This document shows positions 14,716-23,023 of a DNA stretch of 39,380 bases, piece by piece. Within the stretch, counting starts at the first letter, position 1. Each line of letters begins with the position of its first letter. Made by a program: the position numbers and the translations under genes. The stretch is taken from the NCBI GenBank assembly GCA_900316665.1, contig ONDV01000011.1:1-39380 (forward strand), read 5' to 3'. Under the pieces are notes generated by a model. That model was given only the letters and a program-made list of their open reading frames with translations, searched no databases and had not been told where the DNA came from. The stretch is from an uncultured Lachnospiraceae bacterium (lineage in GTDB: Bacteria > Bacillota > Clostridia > Lachnospirales > Lachnospiraceae).

Positions 14716-16656
14716 ATGGGTAAAAGGATAGGCGACCTTCTTATAGAGGGAGGCGCGATAAATGAAGAGCAGCTCGATGCGGCTCTAAAATATAAGAAAG
14801 CCCAGAAAGAGAAAAACGGCAAGGACTTAAAGCTTGGCGAATGTCTCATCAACATGGGAGCCACCACTGACAGGAAGATTGCCGAGGCTATTGGACAGCA
14901 GCTCCGCATGCAGGTCGTGGATCTGTCAAAGATGGAGTTGAATCCCGATGTCGTAAATATGGTAAAGAGCGATGTCCTGAGGAAGCTCGTATGTATACCG
15001 ATCGCCTACAAGGATAATACGCTTACCGTGGCTATGGCCGATCCTCTCGACTATGACGGCATCGACTCTATATCGATGATCACGAACAGCATCTGCGAGC
15101 CGGTAGTCGCGCCTCAGTCACAGGTCATGGCAGCTCTCGATAAATTCTTCGGTTCTGAGGAGACGGCGGAAGCCGCCGAGCAGTATTCGAAGGAAAGAGA
15201 GAAATTCGAGGAAGTCGAGAACAATGCCAAGAAGGCAGAGGAAGAAGCCCTATCTGATGCCCCTATCGTAAAGATGGTGAGGACCATCATCGAGCGGGCA
15301 GCCAGATCAAGAGCTTCCGATATACATATAGATGCGCTGGAGCGAGTCGTCAGAGTCCGTTACAGGATCGACGGCGTCCTGCAGCAGGGACAGAAGGATC
15401 TGCCAATATCCTTCCTGCCCGGTTTATCGACCCGTATCAAGATCATGTCGGGACTCGATATATCAGAAAAGAGAAAACCTCAGGACGGTCGTATTACCAT
15501 GATAGTAGACCATAAGGAATACGATATCCGTGTAGCCATACTTCCTACATCCTTTGGTGAGAAGACGGTTATGAGACTTGCCGAGGCCAATACCCTCTCG
15601 AAGTCAAAGGAAGACCTGGGACTTCAGCCTCACGAAATGAAGCTTTTCAACCACATAATAAAGAGGCCTAACGGAATTATTCTTGTTACCGGACCTACCG
15701 GATCAGGAAAATCCACTACATTATACACAGCGCTTTCCGAGCTTAATACTCCGGAAGTAAATATCATGACGGTCGAGGATCCTGTCGAGGCCAATATACC
15801 GGGCATAAATCAGGTACAGGTCAATGTCAAGGCGGGACTTACATTCGCCGCGGCTCTTCGTTCATTTCTCCGTCAGGATCCTGATATCATAATGGTCGGA
15901 GAGATCCGTGACCAGGAGACGGCGGAAATAGCTGTCCAGGCATCCATTACCGGACACCTGGTCGTATCCACCCTCCATACCAATAGTGCCGCCGCATCGG
16001 TCACGAGACTTATAGATATGGGAATAGCCCCCTACCTCCTCGCTGATTCGCTTACAGGTATCATAGCCCAGCGACTGGTCAGGAGACTTTGCAAGGAATG
16101 CATGAGATTCCAGAGAGCTTCAAAGCTGGAACTTCTGGAGCTCGGCATAGGCGATGACAGTCAGATGACTACCACCCTTCCCAAAGGAGCGAGATTCGCA
16201 AACGTTCCGGGAGGACGGGTGCCTGAGGAGTCATCGAGAGGCACGGCTGTCGGAGACGATGGGGTGCCGGTCGCGGTAGCCGAGACAGATATCAAGGTGC
16301 CCGGTCTCTGGGTAGGCTGTCCGGTAGGATGTGAAGCCTGCAAGGGCACAGGTTATTACGGACGAATCGGTGTGTACGAAGTCATGGAGGTCACTGAGCA
16401 CCTCAGAGACATCATAGCGAAGAACGAGGGCACCGAGGTCATAGAAGCAGAAGCAAAGAAAAACGGTCTGCGTACCTTGAGAGAGAACGCGGCCGAGCTT
16501 ATTATTCAAGGCACTACCACGGTATCAGAGATGCTGAAGATCACAATGGATGACTTCTCCGAAAAGAAAGAGGAGGAGATCGAGGAAGTGAAGAAGCAGC
16601 AGTCATCCGGCCTGGTAGGTATGGTTGATGACACAAGCAGTGCGACAGGTTCGTGA
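14716..16656 (+). CDS. pilB: Type IV pilus extension ATPase PilB
   Basis: Hexameric cytoplasmic motor that drives pilin assembly. 646 residues. The N-terminal MshEN-type region has two repeats, RIGDLLIEGGAINEEQLDAA (4-23) and LGECLINMGATTDRKIAEAI (about 42-61), the pattern known to bind c-di-GMP in related motors. Walker A GPTGSGKST is near 326, Walker B with Asp and His boxes follow (VGEIRD, TGHLVVSTLHT). The tetracysteine Zn site is split: CKEC near 459 and CPVGCEAC near 535, separated by a longer, Gly-rich insert than usual. The C-terminus is acidic and low in complexity. The start at 14716 follows GGGAG; a TTG at 14707 is less likely. pilT follows after 20 bases. Confidence 0.97.
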   Translation: MGKRIGDLLIEGGAINEEQLDAALKYKKAQKEKNGKDLKLGECLINMGATTDRKIAEAIGQQLRMQVVDLSKMELNPDVVNMVKSDVLRKLVCIPIAYKDNTLTVAMADPLDYDGIDSISMITNSICEPVVAPQSQVMAALDKFFGSEETAEAAEQYSKEREKFEEVENNAKKAEEEALSDAPIVKMVRTIIERAARSRASDIHIDALERVVRVRYRIDGVLQQGQKDLPISFLPGLSTRIKIMSGLDISEKRKPQDGRITMIVDHKEYDIRVAILPTSFGEKTVMRLAEANTLSKSKEDLGLQPHEMKLFNHIIKRPNGIILVTGPTGSGKSTTLYTALSELNTPEVNIMTVEDPVEANIPGINQVQVNVKAGLTFAAALRSFLRQDPDIIMVGEIRDQETAEIAVQASITGHLVVSTLHTNSAAASVTRLIDMGIAPYLLADSLTGIIAQRLVRRLCKECMRFQRASKLELLELGIGDDSQMTTTLPKGARFANVPGGRVPEESSRGTAVGDDGVPVAVAETDIKVPGLWVGCPVGCEACKGTGYYGRIGVYEVMEVTEHLRDIIAKNEGTEVIEAEAKKNGLRTLRENAAELIIQGTTTVSEMLKITMDDFSEKKEEEIEEVKKQQSSGLVGMVDDTSSATGS

Positions 16657-16676
16657 CTAGATTAAGGGGAATTGCA

Positions 16677-17762
16677 ATGCTTATAGAGGATTTTGAAGAG
16701 CTTCTCAGAATAGCCAGGGACAAGAGAGCATCCGACGTCCACCTCGGAGCCGGATCTCCTCCCATGGCGAGAATCGACGGAGACATCATACCGATACTTG
16801 ATACCGGCGAGATATATCTCCCCGAAAACATAGACCATATAGTGAGCCACATAGTGGATCCCGAGAGCATGAAGACTCTCCAGACCATGGGCGAGCTCGA
16901 TATGCCGTATTCCATACCCGGCGTTGCCAGACTCCGTGTAAATATCTACAGGCAGAGAGGGTCCTACGCCATAGCCACGAGACTTTTAAATCCCACGATC
17001 CCCTCTCCGGAGACTCTGGGGATCCCGGATTCCGTAGTCAGCATGTGTGACAAGAAAAGAGGCATGGTTCTCTTTACCGGACCTACCGGTTCAGGAAAGT
17101 CCACAAGTCTTGCCTCTCTTATAGATGTAGTAAACGAGCGTTATCACCACCATATCATCACGCTGGAGGATCCTATAGAATACCTCCACAGGAACAAGTC
17201 CTGCATAGTCCATCAGCGTGAGATAGGACCTGATACGAAGTCATACGCAAACGCCCTCCGCGCGGCTCTCCGTGAGGATCCGGACGTTATACTTATAGGA
17301 GAGATGAGAGACCTTGAGACCATCTCGATCGCCGCAACCGCAGCTGAGACCGGTCACCTCGTATTCTCCACCCTCCATACAGTAAGCGCTGTAGACACTG
17401 TAAACCGTATTATTGATGTATTTCCTCCCCATCAGCAGGAGCAGATCAGGACCCAGCTCGCTGACATACTTATCTGCGTAGTCGCTGAGCAGCTACTTCC
17501 GAGAGCAGAGGGCAAGGGCAGAGTAGCAGCATACGAAGTAATGCTTTCAAACTCAGCCATAAGGAACTACATCAGAGAAGGAAAGACCTATCAGATCACT
17601 ACGGTCATCCAGACCAACAAGGCGGCGGGAATGAAGACTATGGATGATGACCTTATAGACCTCTACAGGAAGAACATCATCACAAAAGAGACCGCCATCC
17701 AGTACGCAAGAGACAGGGTCGCTCAGGAACGGAAGTTCGCAAGCGGCAAGGCTTATGAATAA
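16677..17762 (+). CDS. pilT: Type IV pilus retraction ATPase PilT
   Basis: Hexameric motor that depolymerises the pilus and powers twitching. 361 residues. The N-terminal PAS-like part includes the RASDVHL segment (16-22). Walker A GPTGSGKST lies near 134-142, the Asp box ITLEDPIEY near 162, Walker B LIGEMRD near 205 and the His box TGHLVFSTLHT near 225. No MshEN domain or tetracysteine site is present, as expected for PilT. The start at 16677 has AAGGGGA upstream. Its presence means these pili should be retractable. Confidence 0.96.
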   Translation: MLIEDFEELLRIARDKRASDVHLGAGSPPMARIDGDIIPILDTGEIYLPENIDHIVSHIVDPESMKTLQTMGELDMPYSIPGVARLRVNIYRQRGSYAIATRLLNPTIPSPETLGIPDSVVSMCDKKRGMVLFTGPTGSGKSTSLASLIDVVNERYHHHIITLEDPIEYLHRNKSCIVHQREIGPDTKSYANALRAALREDPDVILIGEMRDLETISIAATAAETGHLVFSTLHTVSAVDTVNRIIDVFPPHQQEQIRTQLADILICVVAEQLLPRAEGKGRVAAYEVMLSNSAIRNYIREGKTYQITTVIQTNKAAGMKTMDDDLIDLYRKNIITKETAIQYARDRVAQERKFASGKAYE

Positions 17763-17780
17763 TTGATGGGAGATTAATCA

Positions 17781-18998
17781 GTGGAAAGCTTTAACTACGT
17801 TGTATTTACGCAGGACGGCAAGGAAAAGAAAGGTTCCATCGAGGCAGAGACCGAAGAATCCGCAAGAGCAATGCTCCGCGAGAAAGGGAATACGGTCATA
17901 TCCGTGAACGGACAGACTGCTCTTAATTCAAACGTTTCCTTGACCTTCATGGAAAAGAAACCGACGTCCAGAGATATGTCGGTCTTCTGCCGTCAGTTCG
18001 TCTCGATCGTCGACGCCGGCGTCCCGGTGCTCTCGGCACTCGCTATGCTGGGAGAGCAGACAGAGAATCCTATGCTGAAAAGCGCTATAGTAGGCTGCCG
18101 TCAGCAGATCGAGAAAGGTTCGTCCTTCGCCGATGCCATGACAAAATATCCGAAGGTATTCAATCATATCTTCGTCACCATGACGAGAGCCGGAGAGTCT
18201 TCAGGTTCCCTTTCCAATTCTTTTAAGAGAATGGGGGAGCAGTTCGAGAAACAGCACAAACTGGAAAACCTCGTAAAGAAGGCTATGATCTATCCTATAG
18301 TCCTCGTGGTCGTAACGATTATAGTTGTTATAGTCCTTTTGGTAAAGGTCGTACCTACTTTCAAGGACGTGCTCTCAAGTCTTGATACCAAACTTCCGGC
18401 TATTACAAAGTTCGTTCTCGGATATTCCAAAAATATCCAGACCTACTGGTATATACATGCTGCTGTAATTGGAGGCATAGTGGTTTTGATACTCCGGCTT
18501 AAAAACGGCAATTCATCCGCCGGAGCCTTCGCTAAATTCCAGGTGAAGATGCCGGTCTTCGGAAAGCTGACCATAAAGGAACATTCCGCCAGCTTTTCAA
18601 GGACCTTGTCGACCCTCCTCGGAGCCGGCATACCTATGATAGATGCTCTTACGATTACGGCAGGAACTATGAAAAACAAGCTCTTCAAGGATGCTGTTCT
18701 GGGAGCAAAGGACGCCGTATCCATGGGTTCGAATCTTTCAAGTCCCATAAAGTCATCAGGACAGTTTCCTCCTCTCGTATATCATATGATAGGAATAGGA
18801 GAGGATACAGGTAATATAGATGGCATGCTGACAAAGCTCGCCGACTACTACGACGAGGAAGTCGAGGAGACGACCCAGCAGATCATGGCCCTCCTTGAGC
18901 CCTTGATAATCATCATCCTGGCATTAGTCGTAGGAACGATAGTCCTCGCAGTTATATCGCCTATGGCGGCTATGTACCAGGGACTTGATAAACTTTAA
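17781..18998 (+). CDS. pilC: Type IV pilus inner-membrane platform protein PilC
   Basis: Membrane platform on which PilB and PilT act. 405 residues. Two GspF-type cytoplasmic domains are visible (about 68-190 and 270-393; the first carries FCRQFVSIVDAGVPVLSAL, the second FSRTLSTLLGAGIPMIDAL). Membrane segments lie near 170-190, 220-238 and 373-395. The start is GTG at 17781 with GGGAG upstream. It follows pilT by 18 bases. Confidence 0.97.
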   Translation: MESFNYVVFTQDGKEKKGSIEAETEESARAMLREKGNTVISVNGQTALNSNVSLTFMEKKPTSRDMSVFCRQFVSIVDAGVPVLSALAMLGEQTENPMLKSAIVGCRQQIEKGSSFADAMTKYPKVFNHIFVTMTRAGESSGSLSNSFKRMGEQFEKQHKLENLVKKAMIYPIVLVVVTIIVVIVLLVKVVPTFKDVLSSLDTKLPAITKFVLGYSKNIQTYWYIHAAVIGGIVVLILRLKNGNSSAGAFAKFQVKMPVFGKLTIKEHSASFSRTLSTLLGAGIPMIDALTITAGTMKNKLFKDAVLGAKDAVSMGSNLSSPIKSSGQFPPLVYHMIGIGEDTGNIDGMLTKLADYYDEEVEETTQQIMALLEPLIIIILALVVGTIVLAVISPMAAMYQGLDKL

Positions 18999-19003
18999 AT
19001 TGT

Positions 19004-19038
19004 GCACTCTGGCAGGTCAAGGGGAAGACCCGCCGTGC
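19004..19038 (+). promoter_or_regulatory. GC-rich stem-loop between pilC and the first pilin
   Basis: GCAC (19004-19007), GGC (19011-19013) and GGTC (19015-19018) pair with GACC (19027-19030), GCC (19032-19034) and GTGC (19035-19038). The loop is AAGGGGAA. No T tract follows, so it is more likely an RNA processing or stability element than a terminator. Confidence 0.55.
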
Positions 19039-19084
19039 AAGATAGATACTGTAAATGTATTAAAAAGAAAAGGAGATTATGATT

Positions 19085-19591
19085 ATGGCAAAGAAAGCAC
19101 TCCGGAAATTCTGGAAAAAGGAAAACAAAGGTTTCACACTGGTCGAGCTGATCATCGTTATCGCGATCATCGCGATCCTGATCGCTATCCTGGTACCTAA
19201 CTACGTTCGTTACGTAGAGAAGTCCAGATGGAACAACGATCAGAACCAGATGGAAACACTGATGGGTGAAGTTAACACTGCAGCTACTGAAACATTAGAA
19301 GCAGGTAAGGATGTTCTAACAACTGGTCACACAGAAGGAACGATTGTAGTTAATAAAACTGCAAATGCTACTACTAGCAATTTGACGGATGATATGTTGG
19401 AGGCTTTATCAAAGACTGATAAGCAGTTTACAAAAACTGGAACTACTTATGGAGTTGCATCTACATTAAAACTTAAGAATAATGGAAAACATAATACTAA
19501 TTCGTCTAAATATACAATTACCATAAAGGTAAATGGCGATGATATAGATGTAACTGGTGCATGGGGTGCAGAAAGTAATGCTAATCCATGA
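19085..19591 (+). CDS. pilA: Major type IV pilin (first copy)
   Basis: 168 residues. A 16-residue basic leader ends in Gly, then FTLVELIIVIAIIAILIAIL with Phe+1 and Glu+5, the class III signal for PilD cleavage and N-methylation. The C-terminal half is Thr/Asn-rich and has no Cys, so no disulfide-bounded D loop. The start at 19085 has AAAAGGAG 9 bases upstream. The conserved first 50 codons are rich in ATC/CTG codons, as in strongly expressed genes, while the rest is clearly more AT-rich. It shares the NNGKH...SSKYTIT segment near the C-terminus with the next pilin. Confidence 0.95.
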   Translation: MAKKALRKFWKKENKGFTLVELIIVIAIIAILIAILVPNYVRYVEKSRWNNDQNQMETLMGEVNTAATETLEAGKDVLTTGHTEGTIVVNKTANATTSNLTDDMLEALSKTDKQFTKTGTTYGVASTLKLKNNGKHNTNSSKYTITIKVNGDDIDVTGAWGAESNANP

Positions 19592-19622
19592 GTTTTAGCT
19601 TCGCTTATACTGAAGAGGCATT

Positions 19623-20075
19623 ATGACAGTATTCTTATCTAAAAAACAAAAATTATCCAACAAGGGTTTCACCCTTGTGGAGTTAATAATTGTTATCGCG
19701 ATTATTGCCATTTTGACTGCCATCCTTGTGCCGAACTACGTCAGGTATGTGGAAAAATCCAGATGGAACCGCGACAGGAATCAGATGGAGACTCTTATTA
19801 ATGAAGTCAATTCTGCTGTCACCTATACTCTGGAAGAAGATAAGGAAGTTCTGTCAGGATCTTCTGATGGTAGGATAGAAGTTTCATATAATACAGCTCC
19901 TAATCTTTCAGGATTTACTGATGATTTTACTAAGGAACTTCGTGAGACTGATTCGAAATTTGATGATATCCGTCTTATAAATAACGGTAAGCATGAATCC
20001 GGATCGTCCAAGTACACCATCACGGTATCCGTGACAGGCACTGATTATTCCACTACCGGCAGTTTCAGTAACTGA
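19623..20075 (+). CDS. Type IV pilin (second copy)
   Basis: 150 residues. A 15-residue leader ends in Gly, then FTLVELIIVIAIIAILTAIL with Glu+5. It is a paralogue of the pilin 31 bases upstream: the first 36 residues after cleavage are nearly identical, and the NNGKH...SSKYTIT block is shared, while the centre differs. Yet the DNA of the shared helix differs at many third positions, so the duplication is old. It could be a second major subunit or an alternative pilin. A weak ribosome binding site (GAAGAGG) suggests lower output than the first copy. Confidence 0.93.
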   Translation: MTVFLSKKQKLSNKGFTLVELIIVIAIIAILTAILVPNYVRYVEKSRWNRDRNQMETLINEVNSAVTYTLEEDKEVLSGSSDGRIEVSYNTAPNLSGFTDDFTKELRETDSKFDDIRLINNGKHESGSSKYTITVSVTGTDYSTTGSFSN

Positions 20076-20090
20076 TATTCAGTTTATGAC

Positions 20091-20119
20091 CATCGCCTCA
20101 CATCCCCGGTGAGGCGATG
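20091..20119 (+). promoter_or_regulatory. Strong stem-loop after the pilin pair
   Basis: CATCGCCTCA (20091-20100) pairs perfectly with TGAGGCGATG (20110-20119) around CATCCCCGG. There is no T tract. It sits between the second pilin and the prepilin peptidase and could lower read-through or protect the pilin mRNA 3' end. Confidence 0.7.
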
Positions 20120-20167
20120 AATGATGAACTGATAAATTTATGGGAGGGTGATTTTCCGGAAACTGAG

Positions 20168-20920
20168 ATGGACTTAATTATTTATATAATCGTATTTATC
20201 TATGGAATAGTATTCGGAAGTTTTTTAAATGTATTGATATTCCGGGTTCCGAAGCATGAGAGCATAGTAAGAGGGCAGTCTCACTGCATGACATGCGGAC
20301 ATAAGCTATCCTGGTACGAGCTGATACCGGTATTCAGCTACATTTTCCAGAAAGGCAGATGCAGATCCTGCGGAGAAAAGATCTCTCCCCAGTATCCTCT
20401 TATAGAGACATTGAACGGAGTCCTCTGGTGCCTGTCTTTCCGGAGATTCGGTATGACGCCTGAGTTTTTCATGGGAGCAGCCCTTCTCTCTGTACTGGTA
20501 TGTATATCCATAGTAGATGCAAGGACTATGGAGATACCTCTTTCTTTTAATATTGCGATATTTGCAATAGGCATAGCAAGACTCATTTTTTCCTGGCCGC
20601 ATATACTGGAGTATCTTATCGGAGCAGTGGCAGTTTCGGGATTTCTTCTTATAGTATATATACTGACAGGAGGCGGCGGAGTCGGAGGCGGCGATATAAA
20701 GCTGATGGCTGCGGCAGGATTATTGCTCGGGTGGAAATGCATTATTCTTGCATTTCTTATAGGATGCATACTTGGATCAGTTATCCATATAATCAGGATG
20801 GCAGTCTTTCATGCCGGAAGGAAGCTTGCTCTCGGACCATACTTAAGCGCCGGGATAGCCATAGCCTTCTTCTTTGGGAATGATATGATAAATACCTATC
20901 TCGGATTGCTTGGATTATAG
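20168..20920 (+). CDS. pilD: Prepilin peptidase / N-methyltransferase PilD
   Basis: Membrane aspartic protease that cleaves prepilin leaders after Gly and methylates the new N-terminus. About 250 residues, the usual length, with about eight membrane segments. The N-terminal domain has FGSFLNVLIFRVP and the Zn tetracysteine pair CMTC / CRSC. The catalytic Asp residues are in VDARTMEIP and GGGDIKLM. The start at 20168 places the first membrane helix at the N-terminus as in homologues; an upstream in-frame ATG at 20117 lies inside the stem-loop and would add 17 polar residues. Confidence 0.94.
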   Translation: MDLIIYIIVFIYGIVFGSFLNVLIFRVPKHESIVRGQSHCMTCGHKLSWYELIPVFSYIFQKGRCRSCGEKISPQYPLIETLNGVLWCLSFRRFGMTPEFFMGAALLSVLVCISIVDARTMEIPLSFNIAIFAIGIARLIFSWPHILEYLIGAVAVSGFLLIVYILTGGGGVGGGDIKLMAAAGLLLGWKCIILAFLIGCILGSVIHIIRMAVFHAGRKLALGPYLSAGIAIAFFFGNDMINTYLGLLGL

Positions 20921-20987
20921 GCTGATCGCTGGAGATAGTACTTTTGATGATTTTGGATGACAAATTCATGTTATTAAACTTTCAATA

Positions 20988-21022
20988 ATATAGATATTTT
21001 TCATATCTATATAGAATTTTTT
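20988..21022 (+). terminator. Candidate terminator after pilD
   Basis: ATATAGATAT (20988-20997) pairs perfectly with ATATCTATAT (21003-21012) around a 5-base loop, then AGAATTTTTT follows. The stem is all but free of G/C, so it is weak alone. Confidence 0.45.
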
Positions 21023-21113
21023 ATATAGAAATTGTATATTTTTTATAATTAGTTTATAATGCAGTTATGCTTTTCTTATAAACATTGAAGTTTATTGTAT
21101 TCTTATAAATAAT

Positions 21114-21170
21114 ATGTTTATTGGAATATATTATGTTTATTGGAATATATTATGGTTAATGGAATATGTA
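21114..21170. repeat. Three tandem 19-base repeats
   Basis: ATGTTTATTGGAATATATT occurs exactly at 21114-21132 and 21133-21151, and a diverged third copy follows at 21152-21170. It may be a regulator binding array or slipped AT-rich sequence. Confidence 0.85.
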
Positions 21171-21180
21171 GCTGTTTACA

Positions 21181-21223
21181 GGCTGATTTTTTACTTTTGC
21201 ATCAGCCGGGTTATTGTTTTTTT
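21181..21223 (+). terminator. Candidate rho-independent terminator of block 1
   Basis: GGCTGAT (21181-21187) pairs with ATCAGCC (21201-21207) around a 13-base loop. A GGGTTATTG stretch and then seven T's (21217-21223) follow. The T tract is displaced by nine bases, so termination may be partial. Confidence 0.5.
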
Positions 21224-21343
21224 GATCACATTGTTTGTCTGACTTCATTTCTTGTCATGGCATGCAATCAATAATGAGTGGAGATATTTTTTCATTCAAT
21301 AAAAATGTTACTGTAGATTCTAGGGGATATGAAGGAGTAAAAC

Positions 21344-23011
21344 ATGGCATCACAGACGCTCAATATCCAGGCAGGTGAGAGAATCACCGAGGTATGCCAC
21401 ATCGTAAAGCGCGGCAGAGGTTATCAGATCGAGGATACTTTCTCTTTTCTGACTCCGCCGGGAACTGTAAAGGACGGTGCTGTAATAGACAGCGGTCGTT
21501 ATGCAAATGAGCTCGTGAGCGAGATCAGGAAGCATAACCTCCAGAATATGAAAAATGTCATATTCACCGTTACTACATCGAGACTTGCCAGCCGTGAGGT
21601 CATCACGCCGCCGGTCAAGGAAAATGTGGTTCGCCAGATGGTTCATGAGAATGCTCATGATTATTTCCCTGTCGACAAGATCGAAGACTACGACATCACA
21701 TATACGAAGGTCGGTGAGCAGACAGGAGACCAGAAGGGTCACAGGCTCTTGGTTCAGATCATACCGAAGGAGATACTGAATTCCTTCGCCGAGGTCGCCG
21801 AGAGATGCTCGCTTCGTATTCTTGCGATCGACACGTCGCTCAATTCAATATATCAGTCGCTCCGTGCTCTGAAGGACAGCGGTGTTACGATTTATGTAAA
21901 TATCACTGAGCAGCATACAGAGGTCACGGCTCTGTCCGGCGGCGAATATTTAATGCAGCGTCCTTTCAAGCAGGGCGGTGACGTTGTCATCGAAAATTAC
22001 ATGAGAGAGCTCGATCTTCCGAATACGGAATATTCAAGAGTTATAAACGAGCTTACTCCGGAAAAGATCGAGGCTCTGCCATCGACAGCTGTTGAGAAGA
22101 TAAATGATGACGTTGAGAGATTCCTTACACCGGTTTCCCGTATTGTGGATCTCTTAAGAGCCCGTTACAATGTCGAGGCTGACAGGATCGTCCTTCTGGG
22201 TTCAGGCTGCCGGACACCGCTTATTTTTGATCATCTAAAAAAGATGACGACTATACCTGTAATGTTTCTTGATGAGCTGCCTGAGCTTTCAGGTCTTACC
22301 AATTCGAGAGCCGATGCGTCAGCTTATATTGCCTGCATAGGTTCTTCGATGGCTCCGGTCGATTTCATGCCGGATGCTGTGAGACAGCAGCAGGCTGCTA
22401 CTTCCCTCCAGCTTCACGGTTCTGCCGAGGGAAGCAAGAGCCTTACATTCCCGATAATAATTGCAGGCGTATGCGCTGTTGCGGGAATTGCTCTGATCGG
22501 AGTAGGCTCCATGCAGCTTAAAGCTTCGCAGGACAAGCTAAGTCAGATGCAGGCGAGGATAAAGACTCTCCAGCCTGCAAAGGATACCTACGATGCTTAT
22601 GTCACATATACTGCCAACCAGAAAAATATAGATGTAGTCAAAGATCTGGCCAAGGGCAAGAATGCTGACCTTAACGCGGTGCTTGCAGAACTTGAGGCGA
22701 AAATGCCCTCATCCATACTTGTAGGTTCCGCTTCCTTTACCCAGTCAGATATGAACCTTGACGTGACTGTTCCTGACAAGGATACGGCCGCGGTCGTAAT
22801 TGATCAGCTCCGTAATTTTGAATCATTCGATGTTATTTCGGTATCAGGCGTGACACAGAGCACGACGGAGTCAGGCACTTCCGCATGTACTTTCTCTGTT
22901 GACTGCAAATATCCCGCTGAGAAGGATTCAGACGGTGACGGAATCCCTGACAAGAACGATCCTAATCCAAAGCAGGCAGCGTCCTCCGAGACTACAACGA
23001 ACGCTCAGTAA
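21344..23011 (+). CDS. PilM-PilN fusion protein with C-terminal Ca-binding motif
   Basis: 555 residues. Residues 1 to about 345 have the actin-like PilM layout (for example TIYVNITEQHTEVTAL near 183, IVLLGSGCRTPL near 285). A single membrane helix (about 367-390, FPIIIAGVCAVAGIALIGVG) is followed by a coiled-coil and an alpha/beta domain like PilN. In most systems these are two proteins, with the PilN N-terminus docked in PilM; here one chain joins them. The end carries DSDGDGIPDKNDPNP (about 528-542), a thrombospondin type 3-like Ca2+ motif that would lie outside the membrane. AAGGAG lies 6 bases upstream of the ATG. PilO follows after 12 bases. Confidence 0.85.
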   Translation: MASQTLNIQAGERITEVCHIVKRGRGYQIEDTFSFLTPPGTVKDGAVIDSGRYANELVSEIRKHNLQNMKNVIFTVTTSRLASREVITPPVKENVVRQMVHENAHDYFPVDKIEDYDITYTKVGEQTGDQKGHRLLVQIIPKEILNSFAEVAERCSLRILAIDTSLNSIYQSLRALKDSGVTIYVNITEQHTEVTALSGGEYLMQRPFKQGGDVVIENYMRELDLPNTEYSRVINELTPEKIEALPSTAVEKINDDVERFLTPVSRIVDLLRARYNVEADRIVLLGSGCRTPLIFDHLKKMTTIPVMFLDELPELSGLTNSRADASAYIACIGSSMAPVDFMPDAVRQQQAATSLQLHGSAEGSKSLTFPIIIAGVCAVAGIALIGVGSMQLKASQDKLSQMQARIKTLQPAKDTYDAYVTYTANQKNIDVVKDLAKGKNADLNAVLAELEAKMPSSILVGSASFTQSDMNLDVTVPDKDTAAVVIDQLRNFESFDVISVSGVTQSTTESGTSACTFSVDCKYPAEKDSDGDGIPDKNDPNPKQAASSETTTNAQ

Positions 23012-23023
23012 GAGGTGAATGAC

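Larger units (their letters stand above)
20921..21343. other. AT-rich gap between the two pilus blocks
   Basis: 423 bases without a credible gene. It holds two terminator-like hairpins (20988-21022 and 21181-21223) and three tandem 19-base repeats (21114-21170), all described separately. The last 120 bases before pilMN should contain a promoter for the second block, but I cannot place one with confidence; TAGATT at 21314 with TTCATT at 21291 (17-base spacing) is a weak candidate. Confidence 0.7.

Noticed and set aside
20117..20167. Upstream ATG for pilD
   Set aside because: It lies inside a strong stem-loop, has only a 2-base gap to GAGG, and would add 17 polar residues ahead of the first membrane helix. 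It cannot be fully excluded.
21344..23011. Frameshift or assembly error joining separate pilM and pilN genes
   Set aside because: The frame is continuous through a well-formed membrane helix and coiled-coil, with no internal ribosome binding site or stop relic at the junction.
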